In this document: in pieces, positions 29,377 to 37,419 of the stretch | How positions within the stretch are numbered: the stretch's first letter is position 1 | Layout: each line of letters begins with the position of its first letter | Source of the DNA: Lysobacter stagni | GTDB taxonomy: Bacteria; Pseudomonadota; Gammaproteobacteria; Xanthomonadales; Xanthomonadaceae | Assembly: GCF_030053425.1 (NCBI RefSeq) | Contig: NZ_JASGBI010000001.1 | Coordinates: 471,001-535,000 of the forward strand | DNA length: 64,000 nt | Direction: 5' to 3' | Program-made: the position numbers and the translations under genes | The notes under the pieces: model-generated | Databases searched by the model: none | Told to the model about the DNA's origin: nothing | Seen by the model: only the letters and a program-made list of their open reading frames with translations

Positions 29377-29811
29377 TCAGCGCCGGTCCAGCGTCGTGCG
29401 CAGGACCGGCACCGTGGTGACATCGTCCACGCCCTTGAACGAGACCACGCGTTCGCGCAGGTCGGCCAGCTCCGTGGGCGTGTCCGCCTGCACCAGCACC
29501 AGCAGGTCGAGTTCGCCCGCGACGCTGTGGCACAGCTTCACCTGCGGCAACTGCGCGAGCAGTGGCATCACGTCGTCGCAACTGAAACCGTCGGCGTAGC
29601 GCAGCATCAACCAGGCCTGCAGCGGGTCGCCGCCGCTACCCAGGCGCACCGTGTACTGCGCGATCACGCCCGCGTTTTCCAGGCGTTGCAGCCGTTCCTG
29701 CACGGTGCTGCGGCCCAGTCCCACGGCCTTGGCCAGCGCGACCGTGGACAGGCGCGCATTGTCCTGCAGCAGGGCGATGAGCTGGCGGTCGGTGGCGTCG
29801 AGGGTCTTCAT
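29377..29811 (-). CDS. Lrp/AsnC family transcriptional regulator
   Basis: This 144-residue protein has an N-terminal winged helix (LDATDRQLIALLQDNARLST, then VALAKAVGLGRSTVQERLQRL) and a C-terminal RAM domain that normally binds an amino acid and forms octamers (LMLRYADGFSCDDVMPLLAQ; CHSVAGELDLLVLVQADTPTEL). I chose MKTLDATDR as the start; a further ATG 12 nt upstream is possible. It is divergent from the isochorismatase gene 94 bp away, a plausible target. Confidence 0.9.
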   Translation of the reverse strand: MKTLDATDRQLIALLQDNARLSTVALAKAVGLGRSTVQERLQRLENAGVIAQYTVRLGSGGDPLQAWLMLRYADGFSCDDVMPLLAQLPQVKLCHSVAGELDLLVLVQADTPTELADLRERVVSFKGVDDVTTVPVLRTTLDRR

Positions 29812-29905
29812 GCACGTGGCCATGCCGGCGTGACCGGCATTGTGCCGGGTTGAGACCGGCGCAGGCGAGCGCGCATCGTGACGCCTTTCCACGCAGGACA
29901 TTCGC

Positions 29906-30481
29906 ATGAACCTCGACGTGCGCACCGCGCTCATTCCCATCGATGTGCAGCAGGGCTTCGACTTCCCGCCGTGGCCGCCGCGCAACAATCCGGCGATGGA
30001 AGCCAACGGCCTTCGACTGCTCGACGCATGGCGTCGCGCGCGACTGCCGTTGATCCATGTGCGGCACGATTCAGTCGTGCCCGGCTCCACGCTGGCGCCC
30101 GGTCATCCCGGCAATGCGCATCGGCCCGGGTTCGTTCCGCTGGAGGACGAAGCGCTGGTGACCAAGTCGGTCAACGCCGCCTTCATCGGCACCGACCTGG
30201 ACCTGCGCCTTCGACGGCTTGGCGTGGATACGGTGGTGCTGTTCGGCATCAGCACCGACATGTGCGTGTCCACGACGGCGCGCGTGGCCGCGAACCTGGG
30301 CTATCGCACCGTGGTCGTCGGCGATGCCTGCGCGTGTTTCGATCTTGCGGACGCGGACGGCTCGGTGATTCCCGCCGACCAGATCCAGCGTGCGCACCTG
30401 GCCACGCTGCGCGCGGAGTTCGCGACGGTGATGGATACCGATGAGGTGATCGGGGTGCTGCCTGAGTGGATCACGACCTGA
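29906..30481 (+). CDS. Isochorismatase family cysteine hydrolase
   Basis: This 191-residue cytoplasmic hydrolase has the catalytic triad of the family: Asp13 in IPIDVQQGFDFP, Lys in EALVTKSVNAAFIGTDL and Cys in STDMCVSTTARVAANLGYRT, preceded by the usual cis-peptide GISTD. Substrates in this family range from isochorismate to nicotinamide and ureidoacrylate, and none can be assigned here. The divergent Lrp regulator suggests control by an amino acid or related compound. Confidence 0.88.
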   Translation: MNLDVRTALIPIDVQQGFDFPPWPPRNNPAMEANGLRLLDAWRRARLPLIHVRHDSVVPGSTLAPGHPGNAHRPGFVPLEDEALVTKSVNAAFIGTDLDLRLRRLGVDTVVLFGISTDMCVSTTARVAANLGYRTVVVGDACACFDLADADGSVIPADQIQRAHLATLRAEFATVMDTDEVIGVLPEWITT

Positions 30482-30531
30482 AAGCGCGCGGCCATCTCCA
30501 CCAGTGATCTTCCTCGTGGATGCCTGAGTCC

Positions 30532-30637
30532 CGTTCGTCCTGAGCGTAGGCGCGCAGCGCCGGAGTCGAAGGATGAAGTCGCGACCATCGCATCCCATCC
30601 GCCCTTCGACTTCGCTTCGCTACGCTCAGGGTGAACG
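30532..30637. repeat. Inverted CCTGAGCGTAG...GTCGAAGG intergenic repeat
   Basis: The left arm (30532-30577) reads CGTTCGTCCTGAGCGTAG, then GGAGTCGAAGGATGA. The right arm (30602-30637) is its complement (CCCTTCGACTTCGC, then CTACGCTCAGGGTGAACGG). This dispersed repeat type is common in many bacterial genomes; it sits between convergent genes. Confidence 0.75.
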
Positions 30638-30666
30638 GTGATCGGCCTGCGGTCGACAAAAGAAAA

Positions 30667-30694
30667 AGCGGGCTGAACTCGCGTTCCGCCCGCT
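30667..30694. terminator. Terminator of the M28 peptidase gene
   Basis: Stem AGCGGGC-GAAC with GTTC-GCCCGCT, a single internal mismatch and a TCGC loop. On the minus strand it continues TTTTCTTTTG, 28 bp past the M28 stop. Confidence 0.8.
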
Positions 30695-30722
30695 CTGTCT
30701 TCCACCAATCGCCGATGAAACC

Positions 30723-32390
30723 TTACTTGCGATCAGCCGCCGTCTTGTCGCGCGCGCCGCGGAACTCGCTCGACGCATCCCAGTTCGGCCACGCGTCCGA
30801 GTCGGCCAGGTCGCGGCCCACGGTGTAGAGCAGTCCCAGGTCGCGCGCCATGCCGGTGAAGGCCCAGTCGGCTTCCCACTGGTCGGCCGGCTGGTGGTAG
30901 CGGTCGGCGACGTAGGCGTCTTCCATCTTCTTGCCGGCTTCCAGGCCGCCGTCGACCAGGTCGTTGCCCGAACCGAACGAGATCGCCGGCACGCCGCGCT
31001 TGGCGAACGGGAAGTGGTCAGAGCGGAAGAAGTGGCCCGCTTCCGGCTTCGGATCGGTCACGTAGGCCAGGTTCCACTTCTGCCCGGTGGCCACCAGCTG
31101 GTCGAGCAGTTCCTGCTTGGCGCTGCCGGAGGTGGTGAAGTTGCGCGCCGGCCCGTGCGGATCAAGTGCGTCCATGTTGAGCACGGCCACGGTCTTGCCC
31201 AGCGGGTACAGCGGCTTGGACGCGTAGTACTCCGAACCCAGCAGGCCCTTTTCCTCCGCGGTGACGGCCAGGAACACGATGGAGCGATCCGGCTTGGGCG
31301 CCTTGGCGAACGCGCGACCCAGTTCGATCAGCGCGGCGGTGCCGGTGGCGTTGTCGACGGCGCCGTTGTAGATCTTGTCGCCCTTCGCATCCGGCTGGCC
31401 CACGCCGAGATGGTCCCAGTGCGCGGAGTAGATGACGGTCTCGTCCGGACGCTTGGCGCCGTCGAGACGGCCGACGATGTTGTGCGAGGTGATGATCTCG
31501 CGGTTGACGTCGTACTTGGCGTTCAGCGTGACGCCCTTGAGCTCGACCGGCTTGAATGCACGCGTCTTCGCCTGCGCCTTCAACGCGTCGAAATCCAGGC
31601 CCGCCTGCTTGAACAGGTCCACCGCGAAATCGCGCTGGATCCAGCCTTCCATCCGCGGATGGACCGAGGCCGGCTTGTCGCGCACGACATCGAACATCGT
31701 GTTGGTGTTGGAGTTCTTGACCGTGGCCCAGCCGTACGACGCCGGTTCGGTCTCGTGCACGATCAGCAGGCCCAGCGCGCCCTGGCGGGCGGCTTCTTCG
31801 TACTTGTAGGTCCAGCGACCGTAGTAGGTCATGGCCTTGCCGCCGAAGTCGCCTTCACCGCCCTCGAAGTCGGGGTCGTTGATCAGCACGACGGCGATCT
31901 TGCCCTTCAGGTCCACGCCCTTGAAGTCGTCCCAGTCGCGTTCCGGCGCGTTGACGCCGTACCCGGCGAACACGAGCGGTGCATTGGCGATGTTGATGGC
32001 GGTCGCACCGTCCTGCGCGGCGCGCACGGCGATCTGCTCGCCCTGCGTCAGCGGCTGCGGTTTGCCCTTCACCTTCACCGACAGTTGCGGCGTGCCCTTG
32101 ATCTCCGCGCGTGCCAGCGGCACGGCCTGCGTCCATTCGCGCTTGCCGTCCTTGAGATCGCCGCCCGGCTGCAGGCCCGCGGCCTTCATCTGCGCGACCA
32201 CGTAATCGACGGTCTTGGTTTCGCCAGCGGTGGCCGGGCCACGGCCTTCGAATTCGTCCGAGGACAGGACCTTCACGTCCTGCGACAGCCGCTGCGGATC
32301 GATATCGGGAACGGCGGGCTTGTGGGCGAGCGCCGGTTGGAGGGCGGCGGAAAGGGACAGCGCGAGCAGCGATACGGCCGGTAGCTTCAT
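30723..32390 (-). CDS. Secreted M28 family zinc aminopeptidase
   Basis: This 555-residue exported peptidase starts MKLPAVSLLALSLSAALQPALAH (signal peptide). A PA-type protease-associated insert is seen around residues 130-290. The M28 catalytic domain carries co-catalytic zinc ligands in SAHWDHLG, GAVDNATGTAAL, TAEEKGLLGSEYY (catalytic and ligand Glu), LNMDALDP and RSDHFPF. The layout resembles aminopeptidases that remove N-terminal residues from peptides outside the cell, fitting a bacterium that degrades protein. Confidence 0.92.
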   Translation of the reverse strand: MKLPAVSLLALSLSAALQPALAHKPAVPDIDPQRLSQDVKVLSSDEFEGRGPATAGETKTVDYVVAQMKAAGLQPGGDLKDGKREWTQAVPLARAEIKGTPQLSVKVKGKPQPLTQGEQIAVRAAQDGATAINIANAPLVFAGYGVNAPERDWDDFKGVDLKGKIAVVLINDPDFEGGEGDFGGKAMTYYGRWTYKYEEAARQGALGLLIVHETEPASYGWATVKNSNTNTMFDVVRDKPASVHPRMEGWIQRDFAVDLFKQAGLDFDALKAQAKTRAFKPVELKGVTLNAKYDVNREIITSHNIVGRLDGAKRPDETVIYSAHWDHLGVGQPDAKGDKIYNGAVDNATGTAALIELGRAFAKAPKPDRSIVFLAVTAEEKGLLGSEYYASKPLYPLGKTVAVLNMDALDPHGPARNFTTSGSAKQELLDQLVATGQKWNLAYVTDPKPEAGHFFRSDHFPFAKRGVPAISFGSGNDLVDGGLEAGKKMEDAYVADRYHQPADQWEADWAFTGMARDLGLLYTVGRDLADSDAWPNWDASSEFRGARDKTAADRK

Positions 32391-32474
32391 GGGACACCTG
32401 TGCGGGAATGCCGGCCGATAGTAAGGAGCCCCGGGCGCCGCCGCCAGCCAACCGGAGACACCCCCTTCATGAAT

Positions 32475-32504
32475 GTGGAGCCCTCCCGGGAAGGAGGGCT
32501 CCAC
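32475..32504. terminator. 12-bp perfect hairpin between PepSY and M28 genes
   Basis: GTGGAGCCCTCC pairs with GGAGGGCTCCAC around a 6-nt loop (32487-32492). It lacks a T-run, so it may be a weak terminator or an mRNA 3'-end stabiliser after the PepSY gene. Confidence 0.5.
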
Positions 32505-32537
32505 GGACGTCCAGGCTTTGCCGGATGAGGCGCCTGG

Positions 32538-32969
32538 TCAGTCCTTTTCCTTGCCGATGACCTTGCCCGTGGCGGGATCGAGCTTCAGCTCGACATCCTT
32601 GCCAGCGGGGTCGTCGGCTTCGGCGTTCCAGATTCCGTCTTCGAAGTCGACGTCGTGCACGTTGGTGTAGCCGGCGGCGGACAGTCTCGCGCGCACATCG
32701 GCTTCGCTGAGGTTGGCGATCTGTTCGTCCGGGTAGACGCGCCCGGTCTTCGCATCCAGGCGCACGTCGACGTGGTTGCCTTCGGCGCTGCGCGCGTCGG
32801 CCTTCCACACGCCGTCCTCGAACTTCACGTCGTTGACCCTGGTGTAGCCCTGTTCGGTCAGGCGCGCGCGCACCTGTGCCTCGGTCAACGGTTCCTTCGG
32901 CGCTGCAGCCTGCGCGGGCGCCGCGCCGGCGACGAACAGCAGCGCACCCAGCATCACGGAATTCTTCAT
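32538..32969 (-). CDS. Secreted protein with two tandem PepSY domains
   Basis: This 143-residue exported protein has a signal peptide ending APAQAA (about residue 21). Two similar repeats of about 55 residues follow: LTEAQVRARLTEQGYTRVND with KFEDGVWKADAR, and LSEADVRARLSAAGYTNVHD with DFEDGIWNAEAD. Each ends in a TGRVYPDE or TGKVIGKE strand. PepSY domains are thought to inhibit proteases or act as periplasmic sensors. Position next to the M28 peptidase (147 bp, same strand) could mean an inhibitor partner, but this is inference. Confidence 0.85.
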   Translation of the reverse strand: MKNSVMLGALLFVAGAAPAQAAAPKEPLTEAQVRARLTEQGYTRVNDVKFEDGVWKADARSAEGNHVDVRLDAKTGRVYPDEQIANLSEADVRARLSAAGYTNVHDVDFEDGIWNAEADDPAGKDVELKLDPATGKVIGKEKD

Positions 32970-33228
32970 CGTTGGTCCTCGCTTGTGGCAGGGGACTGGA
33001 GTCTTGTGCGCGCGTCGCGAACTGGGAGTGAATCCGGCAACGTGCGCTCGGACGCGGCTCAGCATGGTGATCGCACGGTGAAAGGCGACGGTGGAACCCA
33101 GTGTTGTCGCCTCGCGGGTGGTTCATCGCGCGCGAGTGCCGCACACTGCGCAGCGTGCGCATGCTCCCGCGCTGCGCCCCTCCCCCGCATGCTCGCGTCC
33201 GTTCCGGGCGCCAACGGAATATTCCCTC

Positions 33229-34503
33229 ATGGATGCCAACGTCGCCCTCGCCGCCCCGCTCGTCCGCCCGTTGTGGCGCGATCGCGCACTGGTGCTCGCG
33301 GGCATCGCGATGTCGGCGTTCAACCTGCGTACCGCGGTGACGTCACTGACGCCCCTGCTCGAAAGCCTGGGGCAGACCTTCGGTTTCGGCGCGACCATGA
33401 CGGGCGTGCTCGGCATGGTGCCGACTGCGGCGTTCGCGCTGTTTGGTGTGGTCACGCCGGCTATCGCGCATCGCCTTGGCCTGGAGCGCACGGCGCTGCT
33501 GGCGATGCTGTTGGCCGCACTGGGCCTGCTGGCGCGGGCGTTCGTTGGCGATGTCTCGATGCTGCTGGTGACGTCGGCGCTGGCGTTGTCGGGCATGGGC
33601 ATGGGCAACGTCGTGCTGCCGCCGCTGGTGAAACGCTACTTCGCCGACCGCATCGGCACCGTCAGCACGATGTACATCGCCGTGCTGCAGCTGGGCACCA
33701 TCCTTCCCGCACTGCTGGCGGTGCCGCTGGCGCAGAGCGCGGGGTGGCGCGTGTCGCTGGGCGCGTGGTCGCTGCTTGCCGCCGCGGCCGCGATGCCGTG
33801 GATCGGCGTGCTGTGGATGGAGCGGCACGGCCGTTCACGACAGGCGCAGGCATTGGCGCACGCGCACGACTGCGCCGTGGTGGCGGGCGACGAGGCGCCC
33901 GAGCTTGCCTGCACGCGTCGCGTCGGCCAGGTGTGGCGCTCGCCGGTGGCGTGGGGCCTGACGCTGATGTTCGGCATGACCTCGCTGACGACGTATTCGA
34001 TGTTCACCTGGCTGCCGAAGCTGCTGACCGAAGCCGGCGGCACGCGCGCGCTGGGCGGCAGCATGGTCGCGCTGTTCTCTACGATGGGCCTGCTGAGCGC
34101 GCTGCTGCTGCCGGCGCTGGCGGTGCGCATCGCCAACCCGTTCCCGCTGGTGCTGGGCTGCGTGCTGGCCTATCTGGGCGCATTCGCCGGCCTGCTGACG
34201 GCGCCGATGGCCGCGCCGCTGTTGTGGGTCGCGCTGCTCGGACTGGGGCCCAGCACGTTTCCGCTGTCGCTCACGTTGATCAACCTGCGCACGCGCACGC
34301 CCGACGGGTCCTCGCGACTGTCCGGCTTCGTGCAGGGCGTGGGTTACAGCCTGAGCTGCCTGGGGCCGCTGCTGTTCGGCTGGCTGCACGAGATCAGCCA
34401 CGGCTGGTCGTGGCCGTTCGCATTCCTCGCCTTCTGCCTGCTCGTGCTGGCCTGGGGCGGCTGGATGGCGAGCCGTCCGCGCATGCTCGAGGACACCTGG
34501 TAG
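33229..34503 (+). CDS. MFS transporter, CynX/NimT family
   Basis: This 424-residue inner membrane protein has twelve predicted helices in two groups separated by a cytoplasmic loop (about residues 195-235, HGRSRQAQALAHAHD). The early FNLRTAVTSLTPLLESLGQTFG is the characteristic N-terminal signature of the CynX/NimT branch (2-nitroimidazole and cyanate transporters). The start at 33229 fits; the longer reading lacks membrane character. Substrate unknown. Confidence 0.88.
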   Translation: MDANVALAAPLVRPLWRDRALVLAGIAMSAFNLRTAVTSLTPLLESLGQTFGFGATMTGVLGMVPTAAFALFGVVTPAIAHRLGLERTALLAMLLAALGLLARAFVGDVSMLLVTSALALSGMGMGNVVLPPLVKRYFADRIGTVSTMYIAVLQLGTILPALLAVPLAQSAGWRVSLGAWSLLAAAAAMPWIGVLWMERHGRSRQAQALAHAHDCAVVAGDEAPELACTRRVGQVWRSPVAWGLTLMFGMTSLTTYSMFTWLPKLLTEAGGTRALGGSMVALFSTMGLLSALLLPALAVRIANPFPLVLGCVLAYLGAFAGLLTAPMAAPLLWVALLGLGPSTFPLSLTLINLRTRTPDGSSRLSGFVQGVGYSLSCLGPLLFGWLHEISHGWSWPFAFLAFCLLVLAWGGWMASRPRMLEDTW

Positions 34504-34583
34504 CGCGCATCGCACCGCACGCGACCGGCGCGCCCGGCGGTGAGTGCGGGTAACCTGTCGCCGCCATTCCCTCGCCGCGATCC

Positions 34584-35357
34584 ATGCCCCTGCGCACCAT
34601 CAACGCCGCCCGCTACGTCACGCCGCTGCGCGAAGGCGGTTCGCTGCCCGCCGTCATCGAGGGCGATGACGATGGGCTGTACGTGCTGAAGTTCCGCGGC
34701 GCAGGCCAGGGCCCGAAGGCGCTGGTCGCCGAACTGGTCGCCGGCGAGATCGCGCGCGCGCTCGGCCTGCCGATGCCGGAGCTGGTGTTCGTCGAACTCG
34801 ACGCCGAACTGGCGCGCACCGAGCCCGATCCGGAAATCCAGGAGCTGATCCGCGCCAGCGAAGGCCTCAACCTCGCCCTCGATTACCTGCCGGGCGCGAT
34901 CAATTTCGACCCCGTCGCCGAGCAGGTGCCGGGCGCGCTGGCCTCGGAGATCGTGTGGTTCGACGCGTTCGCCAGCAACGTGGACCGCAGCTTCCGCAAT
35001 CCCAACCTGCTGGTCTGGCACCGCAAGCCGTGGCTGATCGACCACGGCGCCGCGCTGTATTTCCATCATGGCTGGGACGGGTCGCCCACGCACGCCGACA
35101 GTGCGTTTCCGATGATCCGCGAACATGTCCTGCTGGCGCAGGCCGACGACATCGCCGGCGCGGATGCGCGCCTGGCACCGACGCTGTCGCGCGGGACGTT
35201 CGAATCGATCCTGGCGCAGGTGCCCGACGCCTGGCTGGTCGGCGCCGACACGCCACGCGATCCGGCCGAGCACCGCGCGGCCTACGTCGAACATTTCCTG
35301 CAGCGCCTGGCGCATCGCCAGCGCTTCGTCGAGGAGGCGATCCGTGCACGCGCCTGA
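34584..35357 (+). CDS. HipA-like kinase-fold protein (HipA_3 type)
   Basis: This 257-residue soluble protein has the compact HipA_3 fold. YVLKFRGAGQGPKALVAELV holds the ATP-binding Lys and helix. EIVWFDAFASNVDRSFRNPN has the catalytic-loop equivalents (D, NxDR), and WLIDHGAALYFHH is the metal-binding D-like segment. There is no HipB antitoxin. The next gene overlaps by 14 nt and encodes DUF3037, a recurrent partner. Unlike true HipA (about 440 residues) it lacks the N-terminal subdomain. Whether it phosphorylates protein is unknown. Confidence 0.82.
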   Translation: MPLRTINAARYVTPLREGGSLPAVIEGDDDGLYVLKFRGAGQGPKALVAELVAGEIARALGLPMPELVFVELDAELARTEPDPEIQELIRASEGLNLALDYLPGAINFDPVAEQVPGALASEIVWFDAFASNVDRSFRNPNLLVWHRKPWLIDHGAALYFHHGWDGSPTHADSAFPMIREHVLLAQADDIAGADARLAPTLSRGTFESILAQVPDAWLVGADTPRDPAEHRAAYVEHFLQRLAHRQRFVEEAIRARA

Positions 35358-35754
35358 CACGCCCCGCAGCCGCGACACCTACGACTACGCGGTGATCCGC
35401 GTGGTGCCGCGCGTGGAGCGCGAGGAATTCGTCAACGTCGGCGTCATCCTGTCGTGCCCCACGGCGAAGTTCCTGGAGGCACGCATCGAAGTGGACGAGG
35501 CGCGCCTGCGCGCGATCGATCCCGACATCGACCTGGAGACCGTGCGCCGGCACCTCGCCGCGATCGAGGCGATCTGCGCCGGCGGCCCGGGCAGCGGCCC
35601 CATCGGCCTGCTGCCGCAGCGCGCGCGCTTCCACTGGCTCACTGCCAAGCGCAGCTCGATCATCCAGACCTCACCGGTGCACCTGGGACGCTGCACCGCG
35701 GCGGGTTCCTCGCTGGAACACCTGATGGACACGATGGTGCGCGTGCGGCGCTGA
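35344..35754 (+). CDS. DUF3037 family protein
   Basis: This 136-residue protein starts at GTG 35344 inside the last codons of the HipA-like gene (14 nt overlap), so it is translationally coupled. The family landmarks are YDYAVIRVVPRVEREEFVNV with GVILSCP, RLRAIDPDIDLETVRRHLAAI and RFHWLTAKRSSIIQTSPVH near the C-terminus. Function unknown. Fixed pairing with HipA-like kinases suggests it is a substrate or regulator, by inference. Confidence 0.85.
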   Translation: MHAPDTPRSRDTYDYAVIRVVPRVEREEFVNVGVILSCPTAKFLEARIEVDEARLRAIDPDIDLETVRRHLAAIEAICAGGPGSGPIGLLPQRARFHWLTAKRSSIIQTSPVHLGRCTAAGSSLEHLMDTMVRVRR

Positions 35755-35787
35755 GGTGGACGCCCTGGCTGTCCGCCTGAAAAAGAA

Positions 35788-35811
35788 AAAGCCCGGCCGA
35801 AGCCGGGCTTT
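35788..35811. terminator. Bidirectional terminator between DUF3037 and cspA
   Basis: Perfect 10-bp stem AAAGCCCGGC / GCCGGGCTTT with loop CGAA. On the minus strand it runs into a T-rich tract (TTTCTTTTTC), making it the cspA terminator; on the plus strand a weak T-run may end the HipA-like operon. Confidence 0.85.
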
Positions 35812-35832
35812 CTCGTGTCGTTCAGCGATCGC

Positions 35833-36042
35833 TTAGAGCGGCTGCACGGCGTCGGCCTGCAGGCCCTTCTGGCCCTGCACGACGGTGAAGGTCACCTTCT
35901 GGCCTTCCTGCAGGCTCTTGAAGCCCGAGCCCTGGATCGAACGGAAGTGGACGAACACGTCGTCTCCGTTCTCACGGCTGATGAAGCCGAAGCCCTTGGC
36001 ATCGTTGAACCACTTGACGGTACCGGTTTCACGGTTCGACAT
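35833..36042 (-). CDS. cspA: Cold shock protein (CspA family)
   Basis: This 69-residue OB-fold RNA/DNA-binding protein has RNP1 KGFGFIS and RNP2 DVFVHF, the nucleic-acid-binding aromatic patches. It acts as an RNA chaperone. The start [19 protein letters not shown] follows AAGGAG 8 nt upstream. The 247-bp gap before the divergent DUF4031 gene could hold a long structured 5' leader, usual for cold-shock genes; I cannot decide from sequence alone whether it is cold-induced. Confidence 0.96.
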   Translation of the reverse strand: MSNRETGTVKWFNDAKGFGFISRENGDDVFVHFRSIQGSGFKSLQEGQKVTFTVVQGQKGLQADAVQPL

Positions 36043-36142
36043 TTCTTTGCTCCTTGTAACGGATGAATGGGCCGCACGAGGCGGCATAAGCTGGTTGCAA
36101 GGAGAAAGCGAGGTGCAACGATGATGGATCGGAATCTACATC

Positions 36143-36163
36143 GGGTCACGATCACAGTGACCC
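36143..36163. promoter_or_regulatory. Perfect inverted repeat between cspA and DUF4031
   Basis: GGGTCAC and GTGACCC flank GATCACA (7-bp arms). It lies 101 bp before cspA on the minus strand and 127 bp before the DUF4031 gene. It could be a hairpin in the cspA leader or an operator for a dimeric regulator. Confidence 0.4.
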
Positions 36164-36289
36164 TTGGCGAACACAGCGTTGCGAACGGTAGACGGTTGTT
36201 GCCCCCGATGCAATGGCTGGAGGTACCGCCCGTTCATATTTTCCCCATTCAGGGGTCGCAGGCCCCCCGATGACGCCCCCGGACTGCCC

Positions 36290-36574
36290 ATGACGGTGTA
36301 CGTCGATGATGCGGTGCACCTTTGGCGCGGCCGCCGCTGGGCCCACCTGATGGCCGACACGCTGGACGAGCTGCACGCCATGGCCGAGCAGCTGGAGATC
36401 CCGCGCCGGGCCTTCCAGAACAAGACCTCCGGGGCGCACTACGACGTCCCCGCCGAGCTGCGCGAGCGGGCGATCGCGCTGGGCGCGGTCGCCATCTCCC
36501 GCCACCGCGACCGCGAACAGGTGCGCGCCGTGATCCGCGTCGCCCGCCTGCAGGGGCGGGGCGAACATTCCTGA
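36290..36574 (+). CDS. DUF4031 family protein
   Basis: This 94-residue soluble protein begins MTVYVDDAVHLWRGRRWAHL, the hallmark of DUF4031. It contains HYDVPAELRERAIALGAVAI and ends with several Arg residues (REQVRAVIRVARLQGRG). Function unknown. The family looks like a small nucleotide-processing or nuclease-like fold by its Asp/His/Tyr set, but this is speculation. The nearest clear ATG is at 36290. Confidence 0.8.
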   Translation: MTVYVDDAVHLWRGRRWAHLMADTLDELHAMAEQLEIPRRAFQNKTSGAHYDVPAELRERAIALGAVAISRHRDREQVRAVIRVARLQGRGEHS

Positions 36575-36632
36575 CCCCCTCGTGGCGCGCCCGGCGGGAT
36601 ACTGCAGCCCCCGCCCCCAGGACCCTCCTCAC

Positions 36633-37097
36633 ATGAAGCTTCGACAGCTCGCCTGTGCCGGCCTGCTCGCCTGCGCTGGCCTGGCGCCGGTCGCCGCGCA
36701 GCAACCCGCCGCGCCCGCGGCCGCCACGGCGCCCGCCCGCGACATCGACCCGAACACGCTGGCCAACGCAGGGCTGCAGGTCGCCCAGCTGATCGACACC
36801 GCGCGCGCTGGCGAGGTATGGGACGGCGCCTCGGCATTGGCCAAACGCAGCGTGGACCGCAAGACGTTCGTCGACACCATCGCCACGCAGCGCAAGCCGC
36901 TGGGTGCGGTGACCTCGCGGCGCTGGACCGCGGTCAGCCGTCACTCCACTCCGGGGGCTGCCAACCTTCCGGCGGGGATGTACGCCAACGTCGAGTTCGA
37001 GACCCGCTTCGCCGGCAACCGCACGGGGTATGAGCTGGTCTCCTTCCGCCAGGACGAGGACGGCACCTGGCGTCTGAGCGGCTACGTCCTCAAGTAG
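36633..37097 (+). CDS. DUF4019 family secreted protein
   Basis: This 154-residue exported protein has a signal peptide MKLRQLACAGLLACAGLAPV ending near VAAQQ, then an Ala/Pro stretch. The globular part contains VAQLIDTARAGEVWDGASAL with AKRSVDRKTFVDT, and FETRFAGNRTGYELVSFRQD with GTWRLSGYVLK. It matches DUF4019, of unknown role. The end is a typical cystatin/NTF2-like strand pattern. It lies 58 bp after DUF4031 on the same strand. Confidence 0.75.
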   Translation: MKLRQLACAGLLACAGLAPVAAQQPAAPAAATAPARDIDPNTLANAGLQVAQLIDTARAGEVWDGASALAKRSVDRKTFVDTIATQRKPLGAVTSRRWTAVSRHSTPGAANLPAGMYANVEFETRFAGNRTGYELVSFRQDEDGTWRLSGYVLK

Positions 37098-37182
37098 GCC
37101 GCGCGCCAAAGGCGGTGGGCGCACGTATCCTTATGCGCCCGCCGGCCCGGCCGCGCGGCCCGCAGTCCCGACGGAACCGACC

Positions 37183-37419
37183 ATGACCGACACCCCGCCC
37201 GACCGCCTCTCCAACGACCCGCGCAGCCCGCACTACGACGAAGCCACGCTCGAGCGCGGCATCGGCATCCGTTTCAACGGCGTGGAGCGCACCAACGTCG
37301 ACGAGTACTGCGTCAGCGAAGGCTGGGTCCGCCTGCCCGTGGGCAAGTCACTGGATCGTCGTGGCAATCCAATGACGATGAAGGTCAGCGGTACGGTCGA
37401 AGTCTGGTTCAAGACCTGA
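37183..37419 (+). CDS. DUF3297 family protein
   Basis: This 78-residue soluble protein matches DUF3297: DRLSNDPRSPHYDEATLERG, then IGIRFNGVERTNVDEYC, then VSEGWVRLPVGKSLDRRGNP and KVSGTVEVWFKT. Function unknown; families of this type are strongly conserved in proteobacteria. Its last 72 nt overlap the 3' end of the M23 peptidase gene on the opposite strand, an unusual arrangement. Confidence 0.85.
   Translation: MTDTPPDRLSNDPRSPHYDEATLERGIGIRFNGVERTNVDEYCVSEGWVRLPVGKSLDRRGNPMTMKVSGTVEVWFKT

Noticed and set aside
34584..35357. Toxin-antitoxin HipBA locus
   Set aside because: No HipB-type DNA-binding gene next to it and the kinase lacks the N-terminal HipA subdomain; only the HipA_3/DUF3037 pair is supported.
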